Assembly (NCBI GenBank): GCA_027922465.2
Contig: BQMF02000287.1
Coordinates: 124,001 to 188,000 of the forward strand
DNA length: 64,000 bases
From: Turritopsis dohrnii
Lineage: Eukaryota; Cnidaria; Hydrozoa; Anthoathecata; Oceaniidae
Direction: 5' to 3'
Shown here: piece after piece, positions 20,818-33,900 of the stretch
How the letters are laid out: every line of letters starts with the position of its first letter
Numbering within the stretch: position 1 is the stretch's first letter
Position numbers and translations under genes: made by a program
Notes under the pieces: model-generated
Databases searched by the model: none
Told to the model about the DNA's origin: nothing
What the model saw: only the letters and a program-made list of their open reading frames with translations

Positions 20818-23800
20818 TCAATCTCTCTTTTTTCGAAGCAAATAACGAATAAAGGTTATAAATCCTTTAAAAAGCATAAACACTAAAATCAAAAGAAGCA
20901 AGATAATTGGAATGGACAACACAATATCCTCTAACCATGCAAAAATCGTGCCGATCAATTTAATTCCTGGTAAGCCAGACAAGTCCACCATATAATCGAA
21001 CGACCAAAACAAATTAGTCCCATTGAAGAACAGGAGCAGCGATAACACAATCAACTCCAGTGAGTTGATCCATTTTGTTTGATATGGTAAAACATGTGCA
21101 CTGTGCAACCAGAAAACAATCAATATTGGAAACATAACAAATAACTTCTGTATTGGGTTGATGAAAAATGTCGACACTGCCGATACTATTAGACGTCGAA
21201 CGATGATAACCAATTCCCAGTGGGGATTGCTGGATGAGCCAGTGTGGTAACCAGAGCGATAATGACCTTGTAAATTATCAAGAACAACTTCACTTTCGTG
21301 ACAAACAAAATTTCCATCAGCATCAGGTCTCTTTGAATATTTCATTTTAAGATACCAAAATAAACAAAGAGGTGAAAATACCAAACAGGTGCAGAACTGT
21401 GGTACATTGATTTCACCTTCTCTAAGCATGATTGTGGACAGATGTAGAACAAGAGCAAATGGTACGATCCATACAGTCACAAACACGATAGTGACATACT
21501 GGAAAGGTGTGTAGCAAGTAACAGCTCCGTCAGTGTAAAGGACTGACTTGTCGCCTATCTGAACGCAATTAAGAAGTCGAAAGGAAGCACTTGATATTGC
21601 AGTATAATTAAGCAAAATCAACTGTATGAAACACACTTTCATTCGTAATCGATATGACGTTAGTCTATTTCTAAGGGTGCCATAATGGTTCAACTCTGTT
21701 TGACTTTCTTTCTTTGCTATCCATAACCTGATGGCTTTGATTACTGTAAAAAGGATGAACAGAAAGCAAAACATCATGATGATTAATCCCAATGTCACAA
21801 CTTCCTTCATCGAAGCAGTCAAGTATTTAAGCGGACAAAGTTTGGTGAAGTTTGTTGTGAATATATGAAAGTTAAAAGTTGCTGATATTAGCTCGTGAAG
21901 GTTTTGCAAAAATCCGTCTTTTGACTTATCAGTGGAGCTAACCTGTAAAAGAAATTCGACTTGATAGAAGAAAAACAAAAGAACTCTAACTCCGCCAATG
22001 GTAGATTTACGGTCTTGGTCTTGATTTGGCTGAGAAATAGCTGTATCATATGTTGCTTCACCAGGAAATTCATAATAATCAGTTTCTGTATTTATATCGT
22101 TGATACTTTCGCGATCACTGTTTTGTTTACAGAAATCAAATAATTTAGTTTGGAACGAAAAATAGTTTGAAAATAGTGTTTTGATAAAAGCTGATAGTTC
22201 TTGAAAATATGCAACCATGGCAGTGTACAGGATGGCATAGAAGACAGCAACTATCCAAAACAATGACATTACACAACTATTGTTTTTCATGCAGTTCTGT
22301 CCAAAGTAATTTAAAACATAACCATTCTGGCATGTACCACATAGTGTTCCCTCACGAAAATAGTTGCATGTATTATGAAATTTACATTTGACTGATTTTG
22401 AACTGCAACAGTATGATGCTGGACATGGTAAAAACTTTAATTCATGCATTGATTTTCTGTAACCCCAAAACTGATCTCGACTAACGATATTGTGTTTGCA
22501 AATTGCACCAGTTGGGCATGGATAGCAGTTAAAGTTTGAGTGTTTATGGTAAAAAACGCCAGTGCCGCCAAACATTATTGTGAGCAATCCCCTTTGAAGG
22601 CTGTACGTGTCTTTTTCACATCTCTTGCAGTCTATAGATTTTACAGCTGCTCTTGAATAACCCTTTTTATAATAATAAGTAGCTCGAAAGCCTGTTGGAC
22701 ATTGAATTGTGACATTACTTGCATGAAAAAACATCAGGGGAATGTCTAAATCCAGTACTTGTGCCTCAGAGGTTTTAGCATTTTCCACTAAGTCAAGTGA
22801 TAGAAAACAATCAAACATTTCCACAGTTCCTACAGCAGTGACTAAGTTTCCAGATAATTTTGATCCACTTCTTATATGAACTCTAGACAAAACTAATTTG
22901 TCGTCTTTAAGCCATCTTCTTTGGAAATGAATTGCACCTCCAGAAGTTCCATAATTGTCGATGAAATCCGACCTCGTGATATGTAATGGCCCATATGAAT
23001 ATATAGCACCGCCCAAGCTTGCAGTATTGTTGTGGAAAACACAGTAACATAAATGGGCATATTTATTTCTATCTAAGAATAGTGAACCACCATTGCTACT
23101 TTTGCTACCGGAAAACATTGACTTTTTGATAATTAAAGTGTGTGTATGGGTAATTTTTGCCGGAGCTTGGAAAAAATGGCAAAGCTCTATTATTAATATA
23201 TCCACTTGGTAAAAATTCAGTTTTCCGGATGCAATACTTTGAAATGTTGCATTCTTTAAATGTAATGATGATACATTAGAAAGGTATATTGATCCACAAT
23301 TACTGAAAATAGAATCTTCGAATATCACACAAACATTTTTGGAACATGTTAAATATCGAGTTCCAATTGATATGTCACCACTAAAAACTGATCTTTTGAA
23401 TGCCACTTCTCCGATCTTTACTGAAATGACGATGGCAGATCTGTAAAATATGCATTCAGTAACGTGGAGATATAGAGGATCATTAGGCCTTAGTAAGCGG
23501 AAAAAACCTGCTGTAAAGTTGTAAAATGAGCAGTCATCTACAGTAATATGTAAACTGTCAAATCTAAACATGTTGTTGTTGATGCTTACAAACTTTATAT
23601 GTGAAATGTTGAAACTTTCAGCTGGATATGTCACTTTAACTGAGCCTTGAACATAAACCACAGGAGGATTTCGACTTTCGCTAACAGCTGAGACAGCCAC
23701 TGATTTAGTTATGGTTGAATCATCAATAAAGTAATGTCCATTAGTGTTGACGTTATCAAACATTATGGCATCGCCGGATTGAACCCTTTTTATTGCATGC

Positions 23801-24353
23801 TCAAAGCTTGCACACGGTGAAATCAACCGACCACAACTCACAGTGTCATTACCATTACTTGTTGATATAACAACAACAAGAAAATCTAAAAAAAGGAAAG
23901 AAAACTTGTTAAATCATCTTTATTACCCATGCAAAATGGTTCACTTTAGTTATTTATCCCATCTCTCTCTCTCTTACTGCCGTTTTGGGGAATTTGGTCA
24001 AAAACGTAAAGTAATTTTTATTTTAAGAGATACGAGGAATTTTCCTTGTGCAAATATGGTTGTTGAATCAGTTGTTGAATATTTCCATGCTTCGATATTA
24101 TAACAAAAACGAGTTTGCATCTAGGATCAACAAATCTGATGTAACATATTGCAAAACTTGGATTGTAAAGTCATGTTTTATATAGAATGTTTCGGATATT
24201 TTAGAGCCTTTATTTTCAGGATCATAACGATAAAAATTTTCACATTCTTGTAAGGTATTTCTGAAACATAAAGCTGATCTTACCGTTTCCTATCGGCATT
24301 GACAAAAGCAACATCAAAACAAAACATGTTCCCATTTTGAAATGCTGATACAT
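20818..24353 (-). CDS. Signal peptide, beta-helix ectodomain and multi-pass membrane protein
   Basis: Two exons: 24353-24284 (ATG YQHFKMGTCFVLMLLLSMPI, a signal peptide) and 23885-20818. They join AAC G/AT with donor GGTAAG and acceptor TTTTTTTAG, giving 1045 residues. After cleavage the chain reads STSNGND and SCGRLISPC, the usual start of cnidarian ectodomains with a right-handed beta-helix (repeated ITVDDCSFYN, FKRSVFSGD, HITRSDFIDN rungs, to about residue 370). A Cys-rich neck follows (CPTGFRATYY, CKRC, CYPCPTGAIC, CGTCQNGYVL). Then come about nine hydrophobic segments, from VMSLFWIVAVFYAILYTAMV to IILLLLILVFMLF, ending in a basic tail. Several N-glycosylation sites lie outside. Function unknown. 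An adhesion, receptor or transport role are all possible. Confidence 0.8.
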
Positions 24354-25603
24354 AATGGAAGAAGTTCAGTTCTACTTAGTTCTTTCTTGTACGTAAATTT
24401 AAACGAGTTTAAGTGATATTATTTGATAGTTACTTATCATCATCAACATGAAACCGAAATTAATTTGAATCAAATTTTAATTCCCACTGAGAATGGAAAT
24501 CGGACATTTGAAGGGAAAATCTGCAACTGATGGTCGGATTAGCACTTAGGTAAAAAAAAAATGATATGTCAATATAATAAGAAAAACCAGAAGGAGGAAG
24601 TTGAAGATTGTGTTTTTCATTGAACTTTCTCAACTCTGACAGCTTGATGTTCTTTGTTCAGACCAATCGAAAATAATGATAAATATTTGAAATAATAATG
24701 ACATTTCCCACCACCATGTTAACTTCAATTAAAGTCAAGCAAAAGAAGCCGCTTTGCTGAAAACACTGATGTTTGCCAACAAACTGAACTTCTGATACAG
24801 GAAGACTACTCTAAGAACCCTCTAACGAAATGCATACTAACTTCAACGCTTTCAATACACACTTGTCTATCAATTTAATTCCACTAAGTTGATGCTCCTT
24901 GCCTTAAAAATGTCAAGTTACATCTCCATTTCATATTGGTACGGAGTTACACGGAAGTGTGAGAGACAGAATGTGCGCATAGGATCTTGGGAGTACGGAA
25001 GCTCATTTGTTGCGATAATAGAATTGGGCTCAATAGTTTTTGGGGATCAGAGAAACGAAACGTCATTATTAGCGTTACAGGCGATCACATCAGATCCCTG
25101 GTTTCAAGTATTTATACAAAAAAATCTAGGTTATTACACGAAATTTTTCACAGTATGCAAATGATCCAAATTGTGATGGTACCTCTCAAATGAGCTCCCA
25201 CAAGGCAAGAAGCAGTAAGCCATCTTGCTGGGACTCTATTCTTATCTACCTTAGGAGGTAGGCGAAGGTTCTATGCTGAACTGCGGCTACAAAGGTGAAC
25301 GGAGAAGGAGAAGAAGAAGAAGAAGAAGGAAAATGCCGGTTTTAGCATATATTTCGCCCTATGGGGAAATATATAAAAACATACAGCTGCTGTAATTAGA
25401 GAGCTTAATTGCAACGGTGACGGTAACGATGACGGCGACATGACTGCAACGATGACGGCGACATGACGTAAACAAGAACGCCGTTTTCGATGTCGAAAGC
25501 AGATATTTGTGCATGTGCGAAGAACGTGAAAGTCATGTTTTGAAATCATGCCGACAAAGGATAAGCGTTTATAAATTACAAATATAGTTTAATCAATTGA
25601 AAC
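24354..25603. other. Upstream flank, non-coding; GAA and GACGG microrepeats
   Basis: Contains the 5' flank of the membrane-protein gene, a (GAA)n-like run at 25303-25330 and short CGATGACGGCGACATGA duplications at 25424-25467. The ORFs at 24889-25193 and on minus at 25271-25549 have no domain and overlap low-complexity sequence. Confidence 0.45.
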
Positions 25604-25673
25604 CAACCTCATACCCAGGGTTTCTTGCCTTGTCCGTATATTGAAAAGGCAAGAAACCCTGGGTACGAGGTTG
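25604..25673. mobile_element. 70-bp foldback MITE, copy 1
   Basis: CAACCTCATACCCAGGGTTTCTTGCCTT and its inverse AAGGCAAGAAACCCTGGGTACGAGGTTG form an almost perfect hairpin with a 14-nt loop. The flanks share ATTGAAAC on both sides. A related 93-bp copy is at 36000-36092. Flanking duplications of about 8-10 bp are compatible with a Mutator-like origin. Confidence 0.75.
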
Positions 25674-27000
25674 GATTGAAACTACACATATTTGTCTCTT
25701 ACGTGGTTTTATTACTAAATGATAACTTCCATTTGTTTATCAATCGATTAATTTTTATAGCAGGAATAAGTTCTTCAAACTATCCTTTGTACTGTACTAT
25801 TAAAATCACTATTTTAGTGATAATCCCTATTTTATATCGAAACACAGACCAAAGTGGTATACTTTAATATGTCGGTTGGGTAATTATTATAATTATTCAA
25901 TTTATTAGATAACTATTCAAAATTAAAATTATTGAATCAAATAGATCAGTTGATTGGACAAGCACTGTTTGTAAAAATTGCTTGTAAATTTGAATAGTAC
26001 TAAAGCCTGATGTTATCGAGATCCTTCTGATCTTTTGTTTCGAGAGAGTGGAAATTTGTAAGGTAAGTTCGTGGTTATATTTACTATTATATTATATTAC
26101 TATTATTATTATAATGGTTATATAAAAATTGTCGTTATCAAGTATTTCTCATGTTTAAGTATTTGGAAATCTGTTCGCACGACGTTCAGGTATTGGTGAG
26201 GTTGGGGGAAGATGGCTACTAATATGTATTTATATTTTTAAAAACGTTTGATCGTCACTGTAAACTAAAGAAGGGAACTCATCACAACATACTAAGAGCA
26301 TGCATTTTCATTGGATTTATCGTGTTCAATAGTGATCGCTCATTCGCTGTCTCTTTAAAACGCTTAAAAGCCATTGATATCATTGGAAATCATTTTTTTT
26401 TTTTTTATGCATGGATAAAATAATCAAAAGATGAACAACATAATTCTGACAATTCTTGTTTTAAGCGCGTAATTAAAATATTTACAATGCCTCTTAATGA
26501 CTTGATCATTAATCATTAATCTTTAATCCCTTTGAAAAATTGTGCTGTCAGACTTTTAGGTATTGATATGCCGGTTGATGAGTGCTATAAGAACTACTAC
26601 TATTTCAAACTGCATTTTGTATTTTGCTTATGCGAAAAACACTGAATCTAACCTTATGGACAATCCGAATTAGCAGATCTTTGCAAATTCAAATTCTTAT
26701 TTAAACTTGCAACCACAAGTATGTTCTTGTAATTGCTTTTTAAATATACCATGTCATTAACATCCAGACTGATTGTAGGTGTAATTTTAGTAAACAAGGT
26801 GCAACGAGATGGAGTTGCTGGAATATGTATAGATTTTCTCAACATATGATTTCACTCAAGTGACAATCCATAAATGTTCGTCCGAAATATTGAAAAAGGA
26901 CTTTTTAAAGTTTGATACTGATGCAATTCAAAAATTAACAGTTGAACGAATCGTTTGTCAATAAACTCAAATAATTAAAACTAAGACGTTATTGCCAATT
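25674..27000. other. Non-coding, nothing recognised
   Basis: AT-rich, with ATT microrepeats near 26083-26113 and a T-run at 26393-26406. No ORF with domain content. Confidence 0.45.
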
Positions 27001-27396
27001 TACGGTGGCTCATATGTGCCATGGTAATTTTAAAATTAAGTTATAACTGCAGGTTAGAACTTCTAAGTCGAGGTTAGAACGGTGGTCTTCAATCACCGTG
27101 TATTCAATATGTCTCATATTAATCCTAATATAGATACAAATACAACGCAGGTTATAAAAGAATTAAAGGAAAACGATACGAGTTGCTTCGTTCGCCATGA
27201 TCAATGTTGATGTTTATTGAATTCAGTGAATCGATATATTCTCTTAGGTATATCCATTAAACATTCTAACCTGGAGTTCTAAACTCGACTTAGAAGTTCT
27301 AACCTGGAGTTAGTATTCTAACCTGGAGTTAGTATTCTAACCTGGAGTTATAACTTAATTTTAAAATTACCATGGCACATCATATGAGCCACCGTA
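27001..27396. mobile_element. ~400-bp MITE with TA-bounded inverted repeats
   Basis: Ends TACGGTGGCTCATATG... and ...CATATGAGCCACCGTA are inverse. They extend for about 60 bp through ATGGTAATTTTAAAATTAAG, then into GGTTAGAAC blocks. The right side carries extra tandem copies of the 19-bp TAACTCCAGGTTAGAATAC motif. A TA at each border would fit a Tc1/mariner-type target. Confidence 0.7.
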
Positions 27397-27533
27397 CCAA
27401 TTTCATTCCAAGTAGAAAACAAATATGTCTGTATCCAGCATGAAAATTCAAAAAGCCGTCTTAGGTTAATTCCTGCGGGTTTTTTTATAATAAGCAAAAC
27501 GTTTATAAGCAACACTAGAAAATTTGAAATAAA

Positions 27534-28335
27534 ACAAGAGCCAGATGGCGCAAAACGGTAGCAGCAAATTTGCTTCTAAAAAATTACTAAAAAGTTCTTT
27601 AAAGCCTGTTTTTTTTTTAGATATTTCACTGGTGGAAAACAGACATTCATGATAAATGTTAATAATGATATATTAAAATGATTAGTTAGTGTAAGTAGGG
27701 TCTAATCATAAAACACCAGAAATTAATTTTATTAAAGACAAAAGAATTATACATGCGTGAGCTGTACGACGTATGTTTTTTTTATAAGAATTTTTTTTAC
27801 AAGAACTTATGTAGAAAAAAAACAACAACACGCCAGGCGATTCGTCGACAAAAAGATGTGATTTTAATTATAATTTCATGAAACCCAACATGAATTCCAA
27901 CAAATAACTGCCTTCTTGAACTAGATCTTTGAAAGCCTTAATGTAGAAAGGCAGTGTAGCTAACAAACGTAACAGGAAGTTTTGAACTGATAGGCTTTAC
28001 TACAAGAAAAACAACATATATATATCAAATTTCAAGTATCAAAGTATTTTCAGTTAGCATAAGTAACTATAATTCCAATTTTTATGTAGACCTATTTGAT
28101 TCATATTCATTCCTCCGTGAGTTGAGTTAGAAAATATCAAAGAAAACGTATTTTTAAATGTTTGATATGTTAAACATTAAAAAATTCGAAGACTGCGTTC
28201 CTTCGCTACAATTTACATGGCGTTATTAGTAGAGTCTCCCAGACTCTAAATCGTAGACTAATTGCCATTTCGGCCGGAGGAGTAGTAGTAGTCCAAGGGT
28301 GTTTTAATACGGTATTCGCTTTCGCTGCTACCGTA
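27534..28335. repeat. ~800-bp repeat, copy A of a direct tandem pair
   Basis: Begins ACAAGAGCCAGATGGCGCAA with AACGGTAGCAGCA and ends TCCAAGGGTGTTTTAATACG ... GCTGCTACCGTA. The ends contain short inverse motifs (CGGTAGCAGC / GCTGCTACCG). Copy B follows directly at 28336 with the same start and end. No ORF. The class of element is unknown. Confidence 0.7.
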
Positions 28336-28932
28336 ACAAGAGCCAAATGGCACAAAACGGTAGCAGCATTTCAACTCGCAATGTACAAAACGAAATAGAT
28401 TCTAAATTAATTGGTCTGAAACCCGCATGAAGCTTTGTCGACCTTTGTTTATCTCCTAGGCTTAAAATAATGGCAATTTTCATTTGAAAAAGTGTAGACA
28501 GGCTTAACTAAAACCACCAGAACACTATTTGATACAAACAAAAGAAATATGCACAATGCGTGAAACTATGTTTTTTATATTATCAGAGTTTTTTTTGCAA
28601 AAAGAAAGCTATGTAAACCGAAAAGAAAAAAAAAACAAACGTCTTCTAAAAATATAAGAAACAAAGTAAAAACCGTTTCAAACTTTAATCCAAGACATTT
28701 TTTGTGGACAAGCAAACAAAATACTCACGTACAAAACATAAAAAAATGTAAAATGCTTTTAAAAAGTTTAAGTTCGATGAATTTCGATGAATCTTTGTAA
28801 CTGCAAGAAGAAGAAAGCTTCGAACTTTGAAGCACAAGACGTTAGGTGCAACTAAAGTTCTCCACTGTAATGTTTAATTAATGGTGAATCTATCGTAAAA
28901 TACTAAAATAACTTATAAAGAATGTTTTGATA

Positions 28933-29624
28933 CAGTAGACTCCCGGTTATTCGAACTTCAGTTATTCGAATAATTCGGTTATTCGAAGTGATTTCTATTC
29001 CCCTTGGGGCCAATTATAGGCTAAGTCACCCTCAGTTATTCGAATTTTTCTTATTGGGAGATTGACTGATGAGGAAATCGTGGAAATCGTAATGAGGACA
29101 AAGATCAAAACGAGCCGAATCTCGAAGATGACGATGATGATGAAATTGAGGCACATGACATCCCCCCGAAGAAGCCAAAGCAGTCAGAGTTGGAAGAGGC
29201 CTTAGAATTGTTGGAAAGATGGTCTTTGTTTGACGAGAATGGTCTTGAAATCAGAAAGCAGTTAAACATGATAACACGTACATGTCAAAAACACTACATC
29301 GATAATAAAAAACAATGTAGCATTAAAGATTTTTTTAAGAGTTGAACTCCTTGTATTTACTAGATACATTTTCTTTATAACTTTCATATTTTAAAACCTG
29401 TTAACAATTTGTTCAAATTTATTCTTTCTTCAAAAAGTAAAAATTCTTTGTGTTTATTACGCTCAACTGAACCACAATGCCTCAATTACTTCAGAAAAGT
29501 CCATCCCATTAAGGTTAAGTTAAATCTGGCGGGAAAACGAATTTTTCAGTTATTCGAACTCCCGGTTATTCGAAGTAAATTCTTATCCCCCTCCTTGGAG
29601 CTTCGAATAACCGGGAGTCTACTG
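28933..29624 (+). mobile_element. Tigger/pogo-type element with transposase remnant
   Basis: Terminal inverted repeats CAGTAGACTCCCGGTTATTC (left) and its inverse (right) are each bounded by TA (28931-28932, 29625-29626). This is the classic pogo/Tigger arrangement. It contains the C-terminal transposase remnant listed separately. Inserted in copy B of the 800-bp repeat, hence younger than the duplication or than copy B. Confidence 0.9.
29060..29345 (+). pseudogene. C-terminal remnant of Tigger transposase
   Basis: The frame reads LTDEEIVEIV, shifts, and continues NEDKDQNEPNLEDDDDDEIE, then ELEEALELLERWSLFDENG, LEIRKQLNMI and KQCSIKDFFKS followed by a stop. This is the acidic tail and terminal motif (kQ.sI.dFF) of pogo/Tigger transposases. 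The CENP-B type DNA-binding part and DDE core are absent, so it is an internally deleted copy. Confidence 0.75.
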
Positions 29625-29824
29625 TAGTTATAAAAATTATTAGCCTCCGTTCTTTAGTTATAATTTACGTAGTTTCGGAAGCGACATTCGTAGACTGCAC
29701 AGGCTAAACTGCCATTTCGGCTGGTAGTAGGAGGAGGTGGAGGAGGAGGAGGAGGAGGAGGAGGATGAGGATGAGGAGTAGTCCAAGGGTGTTTTAATAC
29801 GGTATTCGCTTCGCTGCTACCGTA

Positions 29825-30901
29825 AAAAAACAAAGAAGTTTTACTTGATCATGTATTAAACATCCAGAAGAAATAGCACTCACGAAGATCGGTTGGTAAG
29901 GAAGTGTAGAATTTTATGTGTTCTATATGACTGGTGTAATGCATGGCAGTAAAACTATTCAATAAATAATAAAATTAAAGTTAGCAAATCGGAATAAATT
30001 TAGAGAAACGTTTATCCGATGGCTTGTCCCATTAGAAACTTTTAGTATATTCAAAGGAATTTATTCAGCTTTGTTGTTACTGCAAAGAAGAAGTATTCAT
30101 AAAATTCGATAGCTACAACCCATCAGGTGAGGGCTATGGTCTTCACAAGTTTCAAAGAACTGACGTGTACTCAACTAATGTTAAAAATAATATTTTAGCC
30201 TCTCGAGTCGTTGATAAACACAAGAAACTCTTTTAACAATATTTCAAGTGGCAATTGATTAAGCCATGCTTTGAAACTAATACTGTGGTGCAATATTGCG
30301 ATGCATTGAGCACAATGAATTTACATTCTACCCCGCAAGAACATTTCCCATGCACAGTCGTTTTGCGCGTATTTTTAATTGCGAGCATGCGCAGCCGTTA
30401 CCGTTTTTGATAATGAATTTTAAAGATGGCGCTATGTTTTCAGGCCTGACACCTAAGTTGTTATTTTTAAACGTATTGTTTTGATACTAATAATTATGCC
30501 TTACATTGAAATTACGATTGCATAAATTATACGCCACGTGTGGATAAATAGTTGAAAAAGAATTTTAGGCGTCACTTAGTGTAAGATGACTTCCATGTCG
30601 CTGCATATGAAAGCTGTTGTTACTTAGTACTGAGATTTCGAATACATTACTACTGGCTATGCCATATCTTCGAATTTGGAACTTTAATGAATTTTTTGAG
30701 AAGGTAAATATGGTTTTATTTGTTGTTCAATACCCCAATAAAGTTCCCAAAGCGGTTTGAATGTCCAATCATTTTTTTAGAGAAAGTTTTGGAATCTTTT
30801 GCTACGAACAAGTCATTTGCGCTCAGTGAAATATCTTTTCTCAGTCCAATGCTGGTAACAAGGAAACAATTTTCTCAAATGTAACAAATTAATAACGAGA
30901 G
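29825..30901. other. Non-coding; 3' flank of the RAG1-like gene
   Basis: No coding signal. On the minus strand an AATAAA hexamer (plus TTTATT at about 30715-30720) lies about 180 nt past the stop codon at 30902. I looked here for a terminal inverted repeat matching 35450-35900 and found none. Confidence 0.45.
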
Positions 30902-33900
30902 TTAACTGTGGCTGTCAAATTTTCTTCTTTTAACCTCTGGTTGTCGTTTTTTTGCCATAGGACTCACACGTATGTGATGTTCTTTCAACATGCTTTTTAA
31001 CTTCAGTGCTCCATGCATGTGGCAATACATTCTTCCTAAGTTATTAAACTCAGAATGAATGCTTTCACCACCCTGCTCACTGTAAACACCAAGTCCCAAA
31101 TTCCATTTCAGGACAAAATCTATGGTATGGTCCTCTAAAAGGTGCATTTTTGGTGTGATTGATTCATTTGGCCACTCTCTTCTGAAGAACTCCATGAAAT
31201 CATGGATGTAAGTTCCTAAAATGCATATTTTGTATATTATATAGTCTCTCTGTATAATAGTCTGTATATTGATGTATATATACCGTCTATCGTCCTAACT
31301 TCGGACATCCTTCCAAACTTCGGACATAAAAAAAACATATCCGCAAAATACAATCCACATCAGTAAAAGTCCATACTACACTGTGAATTAAACAAAAAAT
31401 CTAAAACTTGTCAAACTTAACAAAAATGAAACACTTACATTAGTTTTTTAACAAAAATGAAACACTTACATTAGTTGAGTGTACCCTTGAGAAGAACGTG
31501 ATTTATAATTACACTACACGTTTAAAGGCGAATATCCACTATGGATAATTGTCCACGGACATAGATACAAACATACGCAGGTGCTCATTACGTCGAGAAG
31601 AGTATTGTAAAATCATCATACGCAATTGTTTAGTATCAAAGAAAAAAGTCGAAAAAAAATGTATATAAACAAAATATTTCGCTCAATGATATTCAATGCT
31701 TGGTTCTCTGGTTACCTGGTTCTCATTCAGTTACATATAAAAGATTCAATATATAGTTATTTCAAAAGTTAATACAAGTAGAAACCATCTGCTATAATAC
31801 TATTTTAAGTTGTTCGACAGGATTGCTATTGCAATCCCTTGAGGATGACGTTTATTGTTATTTTCAAATCACTTATTTTCTACACGCTTATTTACGCTTC
31901 ACGCTGACTTTGTTGTGTTTGAACACATTATTTTATCAGCTTTATCTAATATTTTAGTATTTATTGTGACTTGGTTTGATTGATTATGTACATTTCGTTT
32001 ACCAGACAGGTCTGTTTATTTAGCATGTCCGAAGTTTGGAAGGATGTCCGAAGTTAGGACGATTGACGGTATATACTTACGAAACATTTCAATTTTTTCT
32101 GCATCAAAATTATCTGTTGTGTTTAACATGACATGACATAAACTGTATTTGTTAAACAGCATTTTAAAATTTTGACATATTTTGATGGCCTCTTGATGCA
32201 CAGCTGTATTGCACAGACCTAGCTGTACAACCAAAATGGGGATAGAATTGCACAATTTAATGATATTTGTGACCTATGAAAATATAAATGTACGAAATCA
32301 TGTGATATCCTTATGTTGCTTGCATATCTCAAAATATGAATTGTTTATGATTATACCTTCAACATTTTATGGACATGGTTTCCAACAAAAGATCGACCAT
32401 GATAGGCTTGTCTTTCAACATTCAGTGATTTCAACATGTCATCCAATTTTCTAACACAAGGACCATCAGCCTGTTTTAAATCACATGCCTCTTGCAACGT
32501 AGCAATTTCATTCTCCTGAAATTATACAAAAGTGATTTTACGTATGATATGCCCTGTGAAAGACTTAGATTTAATTGATATGAAATCCAAACCTTCTCTA
32601 CTTTTTTGTTTCGTAGATGTTTTAATCTAGGTTCATAGATTTTTTGAATTTCCTTTGTGTGTTCTGGTTTCTTTAAAATATTTGTTTTTATGGCATTGTG
32701 AACCAGGTCAATCTTTTCTTCAATATCTGCCAGCTGGTTTTGTGAAACAATAATTTGCGATTGCATTGCAATGTACTTATCAAATTGCTGCTGATTTATT
32801 TGCTCATCATTTATTGCCAATTGACCAGCAATTTTGATGTCAAGGAAGTGACATGTCTTTTCTAGTAAATTAAAAATTTTCAGATAGATACCCAGCGAGA
32901 TATGCAAAACAGGTAATGCGACCTAAAAAATAAAAAAAAGATACTTGCATACACTAGAAATATGGTCAAATATAATAATGGACAAGAAATTTACCTGATC
33001 AAGCGGAATATTAAAAATTTGTTCATCGATGACGTTGTTGTAATCTTTTGCTTTTTTGATGTCACCACCATTAGTTATAAATGATTCATGATCATCTTTC
33101 AAACTTTTTAGGGATCGTGGAGTAGCCTTCTCGTGAGGAATTTGCATGTCTGCTTTAGTGATGTGACAAAATAAACAAGGATGTCGTCCTAATGATGCAA
33201 CAAAATTATTAAATGACACTGTTAAAAGGATATTGTTTGGATGAATTTTAAGCATGTTTACATACCACTTGCTCCACTTATTCCATACATTGCACACAAA
33301 AATGCATAGTCACCATACAAGAATAAGCGTATCTTCCTGTTTCTACGTAAGTAATATATGCAGTTATTAATTATTTTCATTTTATCTTTAAGAAAAAGAT
33401 TTGTTGAACTTACTGCCACTGCATACTTTGCAGGATATCAATGTGTTCAGAAAAAGGACTTAAGCCTATTTTCAAATTTGTTACATAATCTTTTGCTTCA
33501 AAAATGCTGAATATGACTGTATTTCCTTTGCTGTTTGGTTTCTGAACATTTGCAATTTGATAAGCCATTTTGAATGTTCCACCACCATGGTCACCTCCAA
33601 CCTTGACGTGGACTTCATTACCAAATGTTTTTCCTTCGGTAAGAAAATCATTCCTGAAAAATATGTAATCAAGATTAATTCTAACTTTATCTAGATTCGA
33701 GTGCCACTTGCTGAATAAGTAGACATATATATTTATTAGGTGTTTTCAAAATTTGTATTATCAACCTACTCATGCAAACAGTTCAGCGTTTTCATAATGT
33801 GACTATTTAGATTTTTGATATAACCCCAAGGTGCTAATTTTACTTCGAAGTTCCCCTTGTGATCTTTCACTTCAAAAGTAAATGGTGAATTCTCAACAAT

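Larger units (their letters stand above)
28336..29824. repeat. ~800-bp repeat, copy B, interrupted by a Tigger element
   Basis: Same start (ACAAGAGCCAAATGGCACAA) and end as copy A. Without the inserted 692-bp Tigger element and its duplicated TA the unit is 795 bp against 802 bp in copy A. Near its end it carries an expanded GGA run (29730-29765), where copy A has only a short AGT run. Confidence 0.7.

Noticed and set aside
24889..25193. Two overlapping ORFs of 91 and 68 codons
   Set aside because: They overlap in different frames with no recognisable motif.
30560..30620. Possible transposon end (CACTTAGTGTA) for the RAG1-like gene
   Set aside because: No inverse counterpart was found beyond 35446, and no duplication flanks it.
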